DNA of 64,000 bases from Chitinophagales bacterium. GTDB taxonomy: Bacteria > Bacteroidota > Bacteroidia > Chitinophagales > LD1. The position numbers and the translations under genes are program-made. Positions 45,012 to 55,173 of the stretch are shown piece after piece. The notes beneath the pieces are model-generated. The model saw only the letters and a program-made list of their open reading frames with translations, was not told the origin of the DNA and made no database searches. The stretch is from the NCBI GenBank assembly GCA_019638515.1, contig JAHBTS010000001.1, forward strand, positions 186,001 to 250,000. The letters run 5' to 3'. Within the stretch, counting starts at the first letter, position 1; every line of letters begins with the position of its first letter.

Positions 45012-45599
45012 CTAAGGAGTGATGTGGTAAGTTTGTATGCCGGAAAACCAATTTTGTATCATCGTTATTCCATGTTTGGTGAGTACCGATTCCGGGTGAA
45101 ATTGTACACCTGCCAGTGGTAAACTTTTGTGTGCAATAGCCATAATTTCTCCCGAAGAAGTGCGTGCAATTACATGGATATCATTTGCGTTTTGTTCTTG
45201 TAAAATAAGGGAATGGTAACGCATTACAGTTTGTGTTTCCGGGATGTTGGCAAATAGGAAATGGTTAGTATCTACTTTTATTTTAGAGGTTTTGCCGTGC
45301 ATGGGTAATGTGGCTTTTTGCAGCTGCATTCCAAAAAAAGTACCCAATGCTTGATGCCCTAAACACACGCCAAGTATGGGCTTTTGGAGGTGGAAATTTT
45401 GAATTAACTGCATGGTAATTCCAGCCTGTGCAGGTGTTTTGGGTCCCGGAGAAATAACAATGCTGCTAAAGTTAAGTTGCTGTATTTGGCTAATTGTTTT
45501 TTCGTTGTTGCGAATTACCATACAAGTTTTGCCGCATTGCAAAATGTAATCGCGCAGCATGTAGGTAAACGAGTCGTAATTATCTAAAAGCAGTACCAC
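45012..45599 (-). CDS. pabA: Glutamine amidotransferase (PabA/TrpG)
   Basis: The 195-residue class I glutaminase subunit supplies ammonia to PabB or TrpE. It has the triad C79 in GVCLGHQALG, H168 and E170 in GVQFHPES, and the SPGPKTP loop. The start is a GTG at 45599, which immediately follows the TAA of the cvpA-like gene (TAAGTG), so translation is probably coupled. The matching pabB is about 15 kb away. I prefer PabA since pabB is in the window and no trp genes are, but TrpG remains possible. Confidence 0.85.
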   Translation of the reverse strand: MVLLLDNYDSFTYMLRDYILQCGKTCMVIRNNEKTISQIQQLNFSSIVISPGPKTPAQAGITMQLIQNFHLQKPILGVCLGHQALGTFFGMQLQKATLPMHGKTSKIKVDTNHFLFANIPETQTVMRYHSLILQEQNANDIHVIARTSSGEIMAIAHKSLPLAGVQFHPESVLTKHGITMIQNWFSGIQTYHITP

Positions 45600-46121
45600 T
45601 TATTTTTTTTCGAGCAACGTTTCAAAGTTGTGAAAAGCATCTTTAAACATTGGAATTATTTTTCCTGAATATTCAATTACAGTTGGTGCGGTATCGTGCA
45701 CATAGCTATATACGTGCGATGTTTTTTTCTGCGTTTCGGATAGCACACCCCATTTATTGATGAACCATATAAGCACACAAAAAACATAAATGCCTACTGC
45801 TGCATGAATAGCTCCGCCAACAATTTGATTTACAAAGTTAAGCGAAAACGATTGTAGAATATTTTCAAGCGCCCAAGCAACTACACGCACCAGTATAACC
45901 ACAATTACAAATACTAAAATGAATGAAATAACGGCCGTGAATTTGGGATCGGGATGGAGTTTTTCTTTTACAAAAGTGGCGGCCATGTAAGAGAATTTTA
46001 AAGCACCGATAATGCCCAAGAAGTAAGCAAACAAAGAGAATACGGAATATATAATGCCTTTGGTGTAACCCCACCAAAATCCAACGCAAAGAAAAACTAA
46101 AAAGAAGATGTCTATAATCAT
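45600..46121 (-). CDS. CvpA-family membrane protein
   Basis: The 173-residue protein has four transmembrane helices (IIDIFFLVFLCVGFWWGYTKG, SVFSLFAYFLGIIGALKF, AVISFILVFVIVVILVRVV, GGAIHAAVGIYVFCVLIWF) and the G-x-x-x-G-x-x-x-G helix pattern of CvpA. E. coli CvpA affects colicin V production and envelope stress, and its molecular role is unclear. Its stop abuts the pabA start. Confidence 0.87.
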   Translation of the reverse strand: MIIDIFFLVFLCVGFWWGYTKGIIYSVFSLFAYFLGIIGALKFSYMAATFVKEKLHPDPKFTAVISFILVFVIVVILVRVVAWALENILQSFSLNFVNQIVGGAIHAAVGIYVFCVLIWFINKWGVLSETQKKTSHVYSYVHDTAPTVIEYSGKIIPMFKDAFHNFETLLEKK

Positions 46122-46266
46122 ATAACAGTTTTGGATAGAGCAAAACGCATTGCTGCAAAATTTTATTGCTATACATCAAAGCTAAGGTGTGTATGGCAAA
46201 TACATGCAGCACTTGCACACATGGTGAAAGTGAGGTGTAGTATTTTTATTTCTACGGTTAGAGTGT

Positions 46267-47814
46267 TTATCTTCTTCTAGAAGATTTACCTAAAAACATG
46301 CCTAGTAAACCTCTGGTTACTTCGCGCAAAATAGTTCTGCCGGCAGAACTATTCACAATGTCGGAAATTACTTCACCGGTTTTGCTGATAGTGCTTTGTG
46401 GTTCTACGGTTTTTCCGGCAGCAGGTGCATTATTGGCAGCAGACGGTTGCTGTTCTGCAATGTTCTGCAACTTTTTATTTAGGATTTCAAATGCACTTTC
46501 GCGATCTATTTCTTGGTTGTATTTGCGTGCAATGTGCGATTTAGACACAATGCCCGAAATTTCTTCAGTAGTTAATACATCCATACGCGAGCGTGGTGCC
46601 TGCAATAGTGTGGCGGCTAAAGGAGTGGGCGAGCCTTTTTCGTTTAGCACACTTATGAGCGCTTCGCCCATACCGAGCGAAGTAAGTAGCTCTTCGGTTT
46701 TGTAAAACTCGCTTAGCGGATAGTTTTCTGCTGTTTTTTTTATTTGCACCCTGTCTTTTGCGGTAAAGGCTCTAAGTGAGTGTTGTACTTTCATACCCAA
46801 TTGTGCGAGTACGCTATCGGGAATATCCATTGGGTTTTGTGTGCAGAAAAACACGCCAACACCTTTACTGCGAATAAGTTTTACGATAGTTTCAATCTGG
46901 TCTAAAAGCGCCTTGCTGGCTTCGTTAAAGATTAAATGGGCTTCGTCTATAAAAATTACAAATTTAGGTCTGCCGCTATCGCCTTCTTCCGGAAATTCGC
47001 GGTACACCTCTGCCAACAAACTCAACATAAAAGTTGAAAACAACTTTGGTTTATCTTGAATATCGGTTAGGCGGATGATAGAAAGTATTCCTTTCCCATT
47101 TTCATCTACTCTTACCAAGTCTTCTACATCAAAAGAAAGTTCGCCAAAAAACTTTTCGGCACCTTGCTGTTCCAACTCAATTATTTTGCGGAGTATGGTA
47201 GAAGTAGTTGCTGTTGAAATTTTTCCGTATTGCTCTTCGGCTTGTTGTTTTCCATCGTTGGTAAGATAGTGCATTACCTTCTTAAAGTCTTTAAGGTCGA
47301 GCAATGGTAGAGCGTTGTCATCGCAATACTTAAAAATAAGGGCAACTACGCCTTGTTGGGTGTCGTTTAAGTCTAAAATTTTTGAAAACAGTACAGGGCC
47401 AAATTCACTTACGGTGGCACGTAGCCTTGCTCCGTTTTCGGTGCTGAGCGTTAGGAATTCAACAGGGCTTCCGGCAGCTTTCCATTCGATGCCAATGTGT
47501 GCATGCCGTTCTTCAATTTTTGCATTGGAAACTCCCGCAGTAGCAATGCCGCTTAAATCGCCTTTAATATCCATTAGCAAACAAGGAACGCCTGCTCCGC
47601 TCAACTGCTCGGCAATAACTTGTAGTGTTTTTGTTTTTCCTGTGCCTGTGGCTCCGGCAATGAGGCCGTGCCTATTAAAGGTTTTTAGGGGCGCTTTTAC
47701 CAATGTTTGCGGTAGCGGACTACCCTCAAAAATAGCAGTGCCTAATACAATATATTCTCCTTTAAATTCGTAGCCGCCTTGGATGTGCTGGCTAAATGCT
47801 TCTTTAGTTGCCAT
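46267..47814 (-). CDS. HerA-like ATPase (DUF853 family)
   Basis: The 515-residue protein has one P-loop ATPase domain: Walker A GATGTGKT (54-61), Walker B VIFIDEAHL, and a sensor-like FFCTQNPMDIP. It belongs to the DUF853/YjgR family, related to HerA-FtsK translocases. Its C-terminal 80 residues are Ala/Gln/Ser-rich with a final amphipathic segment (LLGMFLGKSSRRR). Function in vivo is unknown. No NurA nuclease or other HerA partner is adjacent, which argues against an end-resection or SIR2-HerA defence pair. Confidence 0.88.
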   Translation of the reverse strand: MATKEAFSQHIQGGYEFKGEYIVLGTAIFEGSPLPQTLVKAPLKTFNRHGLIAGATGTGKTKTLQVIAEQLSGAGVPCLLMDIKGDLSGIATAGVSNAKIEERHAHIGIEWKAAGSPVEFLTLSTENGARLRATVSEFGPVLFSKILDLNDTQQGVVALIFKYCDDNALPLLDLKDFKKVMHYLTNDGKQQAEEQYGKISTATTSTILRKIIELEQQGAEKFFGELSFDVEDLVRVDENGKGILSIIRLTDIQDKPKLFSTFMLSLLAEVYREFPEEGDSGRPKFVIFIDEAHLIFNEASKALLDQIETIVKLIRSKGVGVFFCTQNPMDIPDSVLAQLGMKVQHSLRAFTAKDRVQIKKTAENYPLSEFYKTEELLTSLGMGEALISVLNEKGSPTPLAATLLQAPRSRMDVLTTEEISGIVSKSHIARKYNQEIDRESAFEILNKKLQNIAEQQPSAANNAPAAGKTVEPQSTISKTGEVISDIVNSSAGRTILREVTRGLLGMFLGKSSRRR

Positions 47815-47843
47815 GAGGCAATAATAAAAAAACCCCTTTCATG

Positions 47844-47874
47844 TTTCTAAAACTTAGAAGCCTTCATACATTTG
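47844..47874 (+). promoter_or_regulatory. Candidate trmB promoter with near-leaderless spacing
   Basis: TTTC at 47844-47847, 19 nt of spacer, then TACATTTG at 47867-47874, a full TAnnTTTG box. The trmB ATG starts 7 nt after the -7 box, so the transcript could be leaderless. Confidence 0.45.
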
Positions 47875-47880
47875 CGGGCT

Positions 47881-48570
47881 ATGAGCGGAAGAAAGGATAA
47901 GAAGAAAAAGATTGCTGAAATAGGCACTTTTTCTAACGTATTGCAATGTTTTGAATTCAAGCAGCCCATATTGTATAATGCTGCTAACGAAGTGGTAGAT
48001 TGCAAGGGCAAATGGAGTAAAGAAATATTCGGAAACGATAATGAAATAGTAGTAGAGTTGGCGTGTGGTAAAGGCGATTACACGATTGCATTGGCAAAAA
48101 AGTATCCCGATAAAAATTTTATTGGTGTAGATATTAAAGGGCCGCGTATCCACACAGGTGCTAAAATTTGCTTAGAAGAAAATATAAGCAACGTTCGTTT
48201 TGCACGCTTTAAAATTGAAAATATACAACACTTCTTTGCACCAAAAGAGCTGAGCGAAATATGGATTACTTTTCCTGATCCCTTTCCCAAAGATGGGCAC
48301 GAAAAGCATAGGCTTACCTATAAAACCTTCTTAGAGAAGTATAAACCTCTCTTGCAAGAAAATGGAGTGGTAAACCTGAAAACAGATGATTTGGATTTCT
48401 TTCGGTACAGCAAAGAAAGCATCGAGTTGTTTGGTGCAAGCATTCATTATTACAAAGAAGATATTTATGCCGCAGCACTCGATTTCGATACATTAGAAAT
48501 TAAAACATTCTACGAGCGCCAGCATTTGGCAGCAGGCAGAAAGATCAACTTTTTAAGGTTTGGTTATTAG
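47881..48570 (+). CDS. trmB: tRNA (guanine46-N7)-methyltransferase
   Basis: TrmB adds m7G to position 46 of the tRNA variable loop. The 229-residue protein has the SAM motif VELACGKGDYT, VDIKGPRI and ITFPDPFPKDGHEKHRLTY, with the FPDPW-type motif in the family. I set the start at the ATG at 47881, which gives a Lys-rich N-terminus (MSGRKDKKKK). A TTG three codons upstream is also open. A strong -7 box ends only 7 nt before the ATG. Confidence 0.93.
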   Translation: MSGRKDKKKKIAEIGTFSNVLQCFEFKQPILYNAANEVVDCKGKWSKEIFGNDNEIVVELACGKGDYTIALAKKYPDKNFIGVDIKGPRIHTGAKICLEENISNVRFARFKIENIQHFFAPKELSEIWITFPDPFPKDGHEKHRLTYKTFLEKYKPLLQENGVVNLKTDDLDFFRYSKESIELFGASIHYYKEDIYAAALDFDTLEIKTFYERQHLAAGRKINFLRFGY

Positions 48571-48625
48571 AGTCTTCTAAAAGTTGTAGGTAGTTAGAAC
48601 TACGGTAGCAACCCGATGCGCCATA

Positions 48626-48633
48626 ACTTTGGC
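48626..48633 (+). promoter_or_regulatory. Candidate -7 promoter box of lon
   Basis: TAACTTTG at 48626-48633 matches TAnnTTTG, about 50 nt upstream of the lon ATG. No TTTG at a suitable -33 distance was found. Confidence 0.35.
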
Positions 48634-48683
48634 ACAGCAATTGCCAATGTTTATTTCCTGTTTTTTTAATAAAAGAAACTGAC

Positions 48684-51143
48684 ATGATGACTTTTGAAAT
48701 ATTACCGCCAAACGGAGATGAAGAAGGCGATTTTCTCCCCATTATTCCAGAAGATGAAGATTCGGCCAAAACCCGCGATATTCCTTTGGAAATGCCTATT
48801 CTGCCCTTGCGAAACACCGTGCTGTTTCCGGGCGTTGCCATTCCTATTACCGTAGGCAGAGATAAAAGTATCTTGGCTGTCAAAGAGGCATATAAAACCA
48901 ATAAATTGATTGGGGTTGTCGGTCAATCTGACCCAAGTATCGAAGAGCCCGAATACAACGATTTGTTTAAAATAGGCACAGTAGCGCATATTTTACGCAT
49001 GATAAAAATGCCCGATGGTTCCAGTACTGCCATCATTCAAGGGCGCAACCGTTTTGTAGCTACTTCCTTAATAAGTTCCGATCCGTTTATTAAAGCAAAA
49101 ATTGAATTGCTCGAAGATAGCATGCCAATAAACGATAAGGAGTTCGATGTTTCGCTTGAAACCATTAAAGATTTGGCCAACAATATCATAAAGCTAAATC
49201 CACAAATTCCTTCAGATGCTTCTATTTTATTGAAGAACATAAACAGTCCCATAACGCTGGTACACTTTATTTCTTCAAACTTAAATATTGAAATAAAGAA
49301 GAAACAAGAACTGCTTGAAATAGCCGACATGCGTGAACGCATCAAGCGCGTGCTCAAGTATTTGCAAGACGAACTGCAGATGCTTGAAATGAAAAACGAA
49401 ATTCAAAACAAAGTACGCAATGAATTCGATAAGCAGCAGCGCGATTATTTCTTGAACCAACAGCTAAAAACCATTCAGGAAGAACTGGGCATGAGTTCGC
49501 CCGATAAAGATATTCAGCGCTTGCGCGAAAAGTTAGAACACCTGAACCCACCCAAGCAAGTACGCGAAACGGTAGAAAAAGAGTTAGATAAACTACAGCG
49601 CATGAATCCTGCTGCAGCAGAGTTTAGCGTAGTAATGAATTATATTGATACTGTACTCGATTTGCCGTGGGGAGTTTACACGCAAGATCAATTTAATATA
49701 AAGAAGTCGAAGCAGGTATTGGATGCCGACCATTATGGAATAGACAAGGTAAAAGAGCGCATACTCGAATACCTTGCGGTGCTTAAATTGAAAGGCGATA
49801 TGAAAAGCCCAATTTTATGCTTGGTGGGCCCTCCCGGAGTTGGAAAAACATCTTTAGGGCAAAGTATAGCCAAGGCTTTAGGTAGAAAATATGTGCGCGT
49901 GGCACTAGGCGGCTTACACGATGAGGCCGAAATTCGTGGACACCGGAAAACCTATATCGGAGCCATGCCGGGTAGAATTATTCAATCGCTCAAGAAGGCA
50001 AAAAGTAGCAATCCGGTAATGATTTTAGATGAGATTGATAAAATAGGAAACGATTTTCGTGGCGATCCTTCCAGCGCTTTATTAGAAGTGTTGGATCCAG
50101 AACAAAACAATGCTTTCTACGATAATTATCTAGAGTTAGAATACGACTTGAGCAAAGTACTTTTTATTGCTACTGCCAATTCGCTTTCTACCATTCAATC
50201 GGCACTGCGCGACCGCATGGAAATTATTCCTTTAGAAGGGTATTCTATCGAAGAAAAAATACAAATTGCCAAGAAGCATTTAGTACAAAAGCAGATAGAA
50301 AACCACGGCTTAAAGAAAAAGCAAGTAAGCCTTTCGGATGCAGTACTCGAAAGCCTGATAGAGCAATACACCAAAGAAAGCGGTGTGCGCGAACTCGACC
50401 GCGTTTTGGCAGCAGTAATGCGCCATACAGCAAGAAAAGTTGCCGAAGGAATTAAATATCAACCAACCGTAAAGACAGATGATTTACCTAAGATTTTAGG
50501 CCCCGAAAAATTCGATAAAAGTATTTATGCCGAAGAGCACCAGCCCGGTGTGTCTGTTGGTTTGGCTTATACTTCTGTAGGAGGCGATATTTTGTTTATA
50601 GAAACAACCTTGAGCAAAGGCAGCGGTAACCTTACCATTACAGGCAACTTGGGCGATGTAATGAAAGAAAGCGCAACCATAGCCGTAACTTTCTTAAAAG
50701 CCAATGCCGAAAAATTAGGTATTAACCCGGAAGTATTTAAGCATGTAAATATTCATATTCACGTACCCGAAGGGGCTGTACCAAAAGATGGCCCAAGTGC
50801 CGGTATTACTTTGCTTACAGCCTTGGCATCGCTATTTACGCAACGCAGGGTAAAACCTTACCTTGCCATGACGGGCGAAATTACGTTGCGCGGAAAAGTA
50901 ATGCCGGTAGGTGGTATTAAAGAAAAAATTCTGGCAGCTAAGCGTGCGGGAATTAAAGAAATAGTAATAGGTGAAAAGAACCGTAAGAACGTAGAAGAAA
51001 TAAACAGCGATTTTATTAAAGGAGTACGATTTACCTATGTAAATAATATGGATGAAGTATTGGAAGCAGCCTTGCAAAAAACAAAAGTTAAAAATGCAAT
51101 ACGCTTAGAAAACTTTATTCCCGCCAAAAGCGAAAAATTTTAG
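48684..51143 (+). CDS. lon: Lon (LonA) ATP-dependent protease
   Basis: Lon degrades misfolded and specific regulatory proteins in the cytoplasm. The 819-residue LonA has an N-terminal LON domain ([13 protein letters not shown]), a coiled-coil region, an AAA+ module with Walker A GPPGVGKT (382-389), Walker [10 protein letters not shown], and a protease domain with the Ser-Lys dyad S705 (KDGPSAGI) and K748 (GGIKEK). Its leader of about 50 nt after a TAACTTTG box is consistent with a standard start at 48684. Its stop is 6 bp from the convergent asd stop. Confidence 0.97.
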   Translation: MMTFEILPPNGDEEGDFLPIIPEDEDSAKTRDIPLEMPILPLRNTVLFPGVAIPITVGRDKSILAVKEAYKTNKLIGVVGQSDPSIEEPEYNDLFKIGTVAHILRMIKMPDGSSTAIIQGRNRFVATSLISSDPFIKAKIELLEDSMPINDKEFDVSLETIKDLANNIIKLNPQIPSDASILLKNINSPITLVHFISSNLNIEIKKKQELLEIADMRERIKRVLKYLQDELQMLEMKNEIQNKVRNEFDKQQRDYFLNQQLKTIQEELGMSSPDKDIQRLREKLEHLNPPKQVRETVEKELDKLQRMNPAAAEFSVVMNYIDTVLDLPWGVYTQDQFNIKKSKQVLDADHYGIDKVKERILEYLAVLKLKGDMKSPILCLVGPPGVGKTSLGQSIAKALGRKYVRVALGGLHDEAEIRGHRKTYIGAMPGRIIQSLKKAKSSNPVMILDEIDKIGNDFRGDPSSALLEVLDPEQNNAFYDNYLELEYDLSKVLFIATANSLSTIQSALRDRMEIIPLEGYSIEEKIQIAKKHLVQKQIENHGLKKKQVSLSDAVLESLIEQYTKESGVRELDRVLAAVMRHTARKVAEGIKYQPTVKTDDLPKILGPEKFDKSIYAEEHQPGVSVGLAYTSVGGDILFIETTLSKGSGNLTITGNLGDVMKESATIAVTFLKANAEKLGINPEVFKHVNIHIHVPEGAVPKDGPSAGITLLTALASLFTQRRVKPYLAMTGEITLRGKVMPVGGIKEKILAAKRAGIKEIVIGEKNRKNVEEINSDFIKGVRFTYVNNMDEVLEAALQKTKVKNAIRLENFIPAKSEKF

Positions 51144-51149
51144 CTGTAG

Positions 51150-52142
51150 TTACAGTAAGTTTTTTTCCATTAAGTATTCGGCAATTTGTATGGCATTGGT
51201 GGCAGCACCTTTGCGCAAATTGTCGGATACAATCCAGCAGTTTAATGTATTGGCTTGTGTTTCATCGCGCCTAATTCTGCCCACAAAAGTTTCGTCTTTA
51301 TCGTGTGCCAAAATGGGCATGGGATACAAAAGATTCTTTACGTCATCGTACACCACCACACCGGGAGCGTGTGTAAGCACTTCACGTACTTCTGCCAAGT
51401 TAAAATCTTTTTCAAATTCAATATTTACGCTCTCGCTGTGCCCGCCCATTACAGGCACGCGCACCGTGGTAGCAGTAACTTTAATGGAGTTGTCGCCCAT
51501 AATTTTTTGGGTTTCGTTCACCATTTTCATTTCTTCTTTAGTGTAGCCGTTTTCTAAAAAAACATCTATGTGGGGCAATAAGTTAAGGTCAATTTGGTAA
51601 GCGTAAGCTTTTTCCACGCCTTCTTTCTTTTCGCGCTCAGCCAGAAGTTGGTCTACTGCTTTTTTTCCGGTGCCGGTAACACTTTGGTATGTAGAAACTA
51701 CTACTCTTTTTATTTTATACTTATCGTGCAATGGTTTTAAAACCATTACCATTTGTATGGTAGAGCAATTGGGGTTGGCAATAATTTTGTCTTTTGCAGA
51801 AAGTACATGTGCGTTTACTTCCGGTACCACCAAAGGAATGTTAGGCTCCATACGCCATGCCGAAGAATTGTCTATTACGGTAATTCCTGCAGCAGCAAAT
51901 TCCGGAGCTATTTGCTTGGAGGTGCTGCCACCTGCCGAAAAAATAGCTACATCCGGCTTGGCAGCAATAGCATCTTTGTAGCTCTTTACGGTTACTTCTT
52001 TTCCTTTAAACAAAACAGTTTTCCCTACCGATTTTTCTGAAGCCACAGGAATAACTTCAGTTACCGGAAAATTTCTTTCTGCCAATACTTGCAGAATTTT
52101 GGTGCCTACCAATCCGGTTGCACCTACTACGGCTACTTTCAT
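51150..52142 (-). CDS. asd: Aspartate-semialdehyde dehydrogenase
   Basis: Asd reduces aspartyl phosphate to the semialdehyde that feeds lysine, threonine and methionine synthesis. The 330-residue protein has GATGLVG (7-13) for NADP, SAGGSTSKQIAP, and the catalytic C126 in NPNCSTIQ. Later blocks are VSTYQSVTGTGKKA and RVPVMGGHSESVNIEF. It is adjacent to no other biosynthesis gene; dapD is at 290-1111. Its start is 167 bp from the divergent uvrA. Confidence 0.96.
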   Translation of the reverse strand: MKVAVVGATGLVGTKILQVLAERNFPVTEVIPVASEKSVGKTVLFKGKEVTVKSYKDAIAAKPDVAIFSAGGSTSKQIAPEFAAAGITVIDNSSAWRMEPNIPLVVPEVNAHVLSAKDKIIANPNCSTIQMVMVLKPLHDKYKIKRVVVSTYQSVTGTGKKAVDQLLAEREKKEGVEKAYAYQIDLNLLPHIDVFLENGYTKEEMKMVNETQKIMGDNSIKVTATTVRVPVMGGHSESVNIEFEKDFNLAEVREVLTHAPGVVVYDDVKNLLYPMPILAHDKDETFVGRIRRDETQANTLNCWIVSDNLRKGAATNAIQIAEYLMEKNLL

Positions 52143-52280
52143 TGCGTTTTTAAAAAATGAGGGGCTAATGTAATGCTATCGCCACCGAATAAAAATTTTT
52201 GAACGCCTTTTATGTGTAAACATTATTGCACCAATGGCTTTTTTTGAAAAATTGGAAACACAGTTTGTCTGCCAATGAAC

Positions 52281-52288
52281 TATGTTTG
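52281..52288 (+). promoter_or_regulatory. Candidate -7 promoter box of uvrA
   Basis: TATGTTTG at 52281-52288 matches TAnnTTTG and lies 21 nt before the ATG at 52310. A TTTG 13 nt upstream (52264-52267) is too close for a normal -33 element. Confidence 0.35.
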
Positions 52289-52309
52289 TAGTTTAATACT
52301 TATTCATCC

Positions 52310-55168
52310 ATGTCGGCAAATTCAACTCCCAACGTTCAGCAACAACACATAACGGAGCCTCAGCATATTTTTATTAAAGGAGCACGAGTACACAATCTTA
52401 AGAATGTAGATGTGGAGTTGCCCAAACATCAACTTATTGTAGTAACAGGTGTTAGCGGCAGCGGCAAATCATCACTTACTATCGATACACTTTATGCCGA
52501 AGGGCAACGCAGGTATGTAGAATCGCTTTCAGCTTATGCGCGCCAGTTTTTAAGCCGTATGGATAAGCCCGATGTAGATTATATAAAAGGCTTATGCCCT
52601 GCCATTGCAATAGAGCAAAAAGTAAGCACTCGTACCACCCGCTCCAGCGTTGGTTCGCTTACCGAAATCTACGATTACCTCCGATTGTTGTTTGCTCGAG
52701 TTGGCGTTACCTATTCGCCTTCCAGTGGTGAAGAAGTAAGCAAGCACGAAGTAAACGATGTGGTGAACTTTATTTTTAGCCTTCCACAAAGCGAGAAGGT
52801 ATATATTCTTTTTATTGCCAAGGCGAAAAAGAAACTGGAAGAGGAGCTGAAGCTATTGCTGCAAAAGGGCTTTAGTCGTATAAAGTGGGGCGAAAATATT
52901 GTGCGGATAGAAGATGCTTTGGAGAATGAAAGTATTGTAAAAAGCAAGGAAAAGTTTGTAGAAGTTGTAGTAGATAGATTGGTAATAAACTTAGAGGATG
53001 AAGAGTTGGCAGCACGTGTGGCAGATTCTGTGCAAACAGCTTTTAATGAAGGCGGTGGCGAATGTGTAGTAGAATATGGCAGCAATAAAAAGCGCTTGTT
53101 TAGCGATAAGTTTGAGGCCGATGGCATAGTGTTTGAATTGCCTTCGCCCAATCTGTTTAATTTTAATAATCCTTATGGCGCGTGCAAAACCTGCGAGGGA
53201 TTTGGCACTGTAATGGGTTTAGATGAAGATTTGGTTTTCCCCGATAAAACATTGAGTGTGTATGAAGGCGCAATAGCTCCGTGGAAAGGCGAAAAAATGA
53301 GTGAATGGGCAGAGCCACTTATTAAAAAAGGTATTCTTTTCGATTTTCCTATTCACCGCGCTTATTGCGATTTAAGCGATGCCGAAAAAAAACTGCTGTG
53401 GACCGGCAATGAGTATTTCCACGGCTTAACTTACTTCTTTCAACATTTGGAAGAAAAGAGCTACAAAATACAATACCGTGTAATGTTGTCGCGCTATCGT
53501 GGCAGAACAACCTGCCCCGATTGCAAAGGCTCGCGTATTAGAAAAGATGCGCTGTATGTGAGAGTAAGAGCAAGCCAAGCATCAGCCGAAGGCAAGCAAA
53601 AAGGTAAAATGCAATACAGTATTGCCGATATGTTGTTGATGCCCATAAAGCAACTGCACTTGGTGGTAAACAATTTAATACTTACTCCGCAGGAGCAAAA
53701 AATAGCAGAGCGCATACTTACCGAAATTCGCAATCGCGTAGCCACTATGATGGAAGTGGGTCTGGGTTATCTTACGCTCAATAGGCTTTCAAATACCTTG
53801 AGCGGTGGGGAAACTCAGCGTATTAACTTAACGCGCAGCATTGGCAGCAACCTTACTTCTTCGCTGTATATTTTAGATGAACCAAGTATTGGACTGCACC
53901 AGCACGATACCGAAAATTTAATTCGCGTACTTAAAGAATTGCGCGATTTAGGAAATACCGTAGTAGTGGTAGAGCACGATGAAGATATTATGCGCCAAAG
54001 CGACCACATTGTGGATATGGGGCCCGAGGCCGGAGTGTTTGGCGGTAAATTGGTGTATAACGATACCCCCGAAAACCTTATGAAGTATGCAGATTCGCTT
54101 ACTGCAAAGTATCTAAATGGTCAATTAGAAATTCCGGTTCCCGGTGTCCGTAAAAAGCCGGTAAATTTTATAGATGTAAAAGGCGCATCGCAGCATAACT
54201 TAAAGAATGTAGAGGCTCGTTTTCCGTTGAATGCACTTACTGTTGTTACAGGCGTGAGCGGCAGTGGAAAAACTACACTGGTAAAGAAAATTTTGTATCC
54301 GGCATTATTGCAGCGTTTTGATGGAGGAGGCGAAAAGCCGGGTGTATTTCGTGAACTATCCGGTGATATAAAACGCATTACGGGCATTGAAATGATAGAC
54401 CAAAATCCATTGGGAAGAAGCTCGCGTAGCAACCCGGTTACATACGTTAAGGCTTACGATACTATTCGTGAACTTTTTGCCACCCGCCAGCTTTCTAAAA
54501 TGCGCGGTTATCAGCCTTCTACGTTTTCATTTAATGTGGAAGGAGGGCGCTGCGAGGTATGCAAGGGCGATGGTGAAGTAGTAGTGGAAATGCAGTTTCT
54601 TGCCGATGTGCACTTAAAATGCGAAGCCTGTAGTGGTAGAAAGTTTAAAGAGGATGTATTGGAGGTTCAGTATAAAGAGAAAAACATTTTTGATGTACTG
54701 GAGCTAAGTGTAGATGAAGCAATGGAGTTTTTTAGCGACCAACGCGATGTGTATCAAAAATTGAAGCCATTACAGGATGTGGGTTTGGGCTATGTAAAAC
54801 TTGGTCAATCTTCTTCCACTTTAAGTGGTGGCGAGGCGCAGCGCGTAAAACTGGCATCATTTTTACAGAAAGGAGCAGGTGCACATCCATTGCTTTTTAT
54901 TTTCGATGAGCCAACCACAGGCTTGCATTTTCACGACATCAACAAGTTAATGAGCGCCTTTAATCAGTTGCTGGTGGTAGGGCACAGCATTATTGTAATT
55001 GAACACAATATGGACGTAATAAAATGTGCCGATTGGCTCATAGATTTAGGTCCGGTAGGTGGCGATGAAGGAGGCTATGTGCTTTACCAAGGGGAACCCG
55101 AAGGTTTATTAAATGTAAGCACCAGCCTAACTGCCAAATACTTGAAAGAGAAGCTACAGCGCAAATAA
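52310..55168 (+). CDS. uvrA: UvrABC excinuclease subunit A
   Basis: UvrA finds bulky DNA lesions and loads UvrB in nucleotide-excision repair. The 952-residue protein has two ABC ATPase halves: Walker A GVSGSGKSS (47-55) and GVSGSGKTT, signatures LSGGETQRI and LSGGEAQRV. The zinc-binding modules show CKTCEGFG...CPDCKGSRI and CEVCKGDGEV...CEACSGRKF. Length fits the family. Its stop lies 5 bp from the convergent phosphatase gene. Confidence 0.97.
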   Translation: MSANSTPNVQQQHITEPQHIFIKGARVHNLKNVDVELPKHQLIVVTGVSGSGKSSLTIDTLYAEGQRRYVESLSAYARQFLSRMDKPDVDYIKGLCPAIAIEQKVSTRTTRSSVGSLTEIYDYLRLLFARVGVTYSPSSGEEVSKHEVNDVVNFIFSLPQSEKVYILFIAKAKKKLEEELKLLLQKGFSRIKWGENIVRIEDALENESIVKSKEKFVEVVVDRLVINLEDEELAARVADSVQTAFNEGGGECVVEYGSNKKRLFSDKFEADGIVFELPSPNLFNFNNPYGACKTCEGFGTVMGLDEDLVFPDKTLSVYEGAIAPWKGEKMSEWAEPLIKKGILFDFPIHRAYCDLSDAEKKLLWTGNEYFHGLTYFFQHLEEKSYKIQYRVMLSRYRGRTTCPDCKGSRIRKDALYVRVRASQASAEGKQKGKMQYSIADMLLMPIKQLHLVVNNLILTPQEQKIAERILTEIRNRVATMMEVGLGYLTLNRLSNTLSGGETQRINLTRSIGSNLTSSLYILDEPSIGLHQHDTENLIRVLKELRDLGNTVVVVEHDEDIMRQSDHIVDMGPEAGVFGGKLVYNDTPENLMKYADSLTAKYLNGQLEIPVPGVRKKPVNFIDVKGASQHNLKNVEARFPLNALTVVTGVSGSGKTTLVKKILYPALLQRFDGGGEKPGVFRELSGDIKRITGIEMIDQNPLGRSSRSNPVTYVKAYDTIRELFATRQLSKMRGYQPSTFSFNVEGGRCEVCKGDGEVVVEMQFLADVHLKCEACSGRKFKEDVLEVQYKEKNIFDVLELSVDEAMEFFSDQRDVYQKLKPLQDVGLGYVKLGQSSSTLSGGEAQRVKLASFLQKGAGAHPLLFIFDEPTTGLHFHDINKLMSAFNQLLVVGHSIIVIEHNMDVIKCADWLIDLGPVGGDEGGYVLYQGEPEGLLNVSTSLTAKYLKEKLQRK

Positions 55169-55173
55169 ATGCA

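Noticed and set aside
46267-47814. HerA-like ATPase as part of a phage-defence pair (SIR2-HerA, DUF4297-HerA, NurA-HerA)
   Set aside because: Neighbours are cvpA-pabA and trmB. No SIR2, DUF4297 or NurA gene is present, and the sequence fits the housekeeping DUF853 family.
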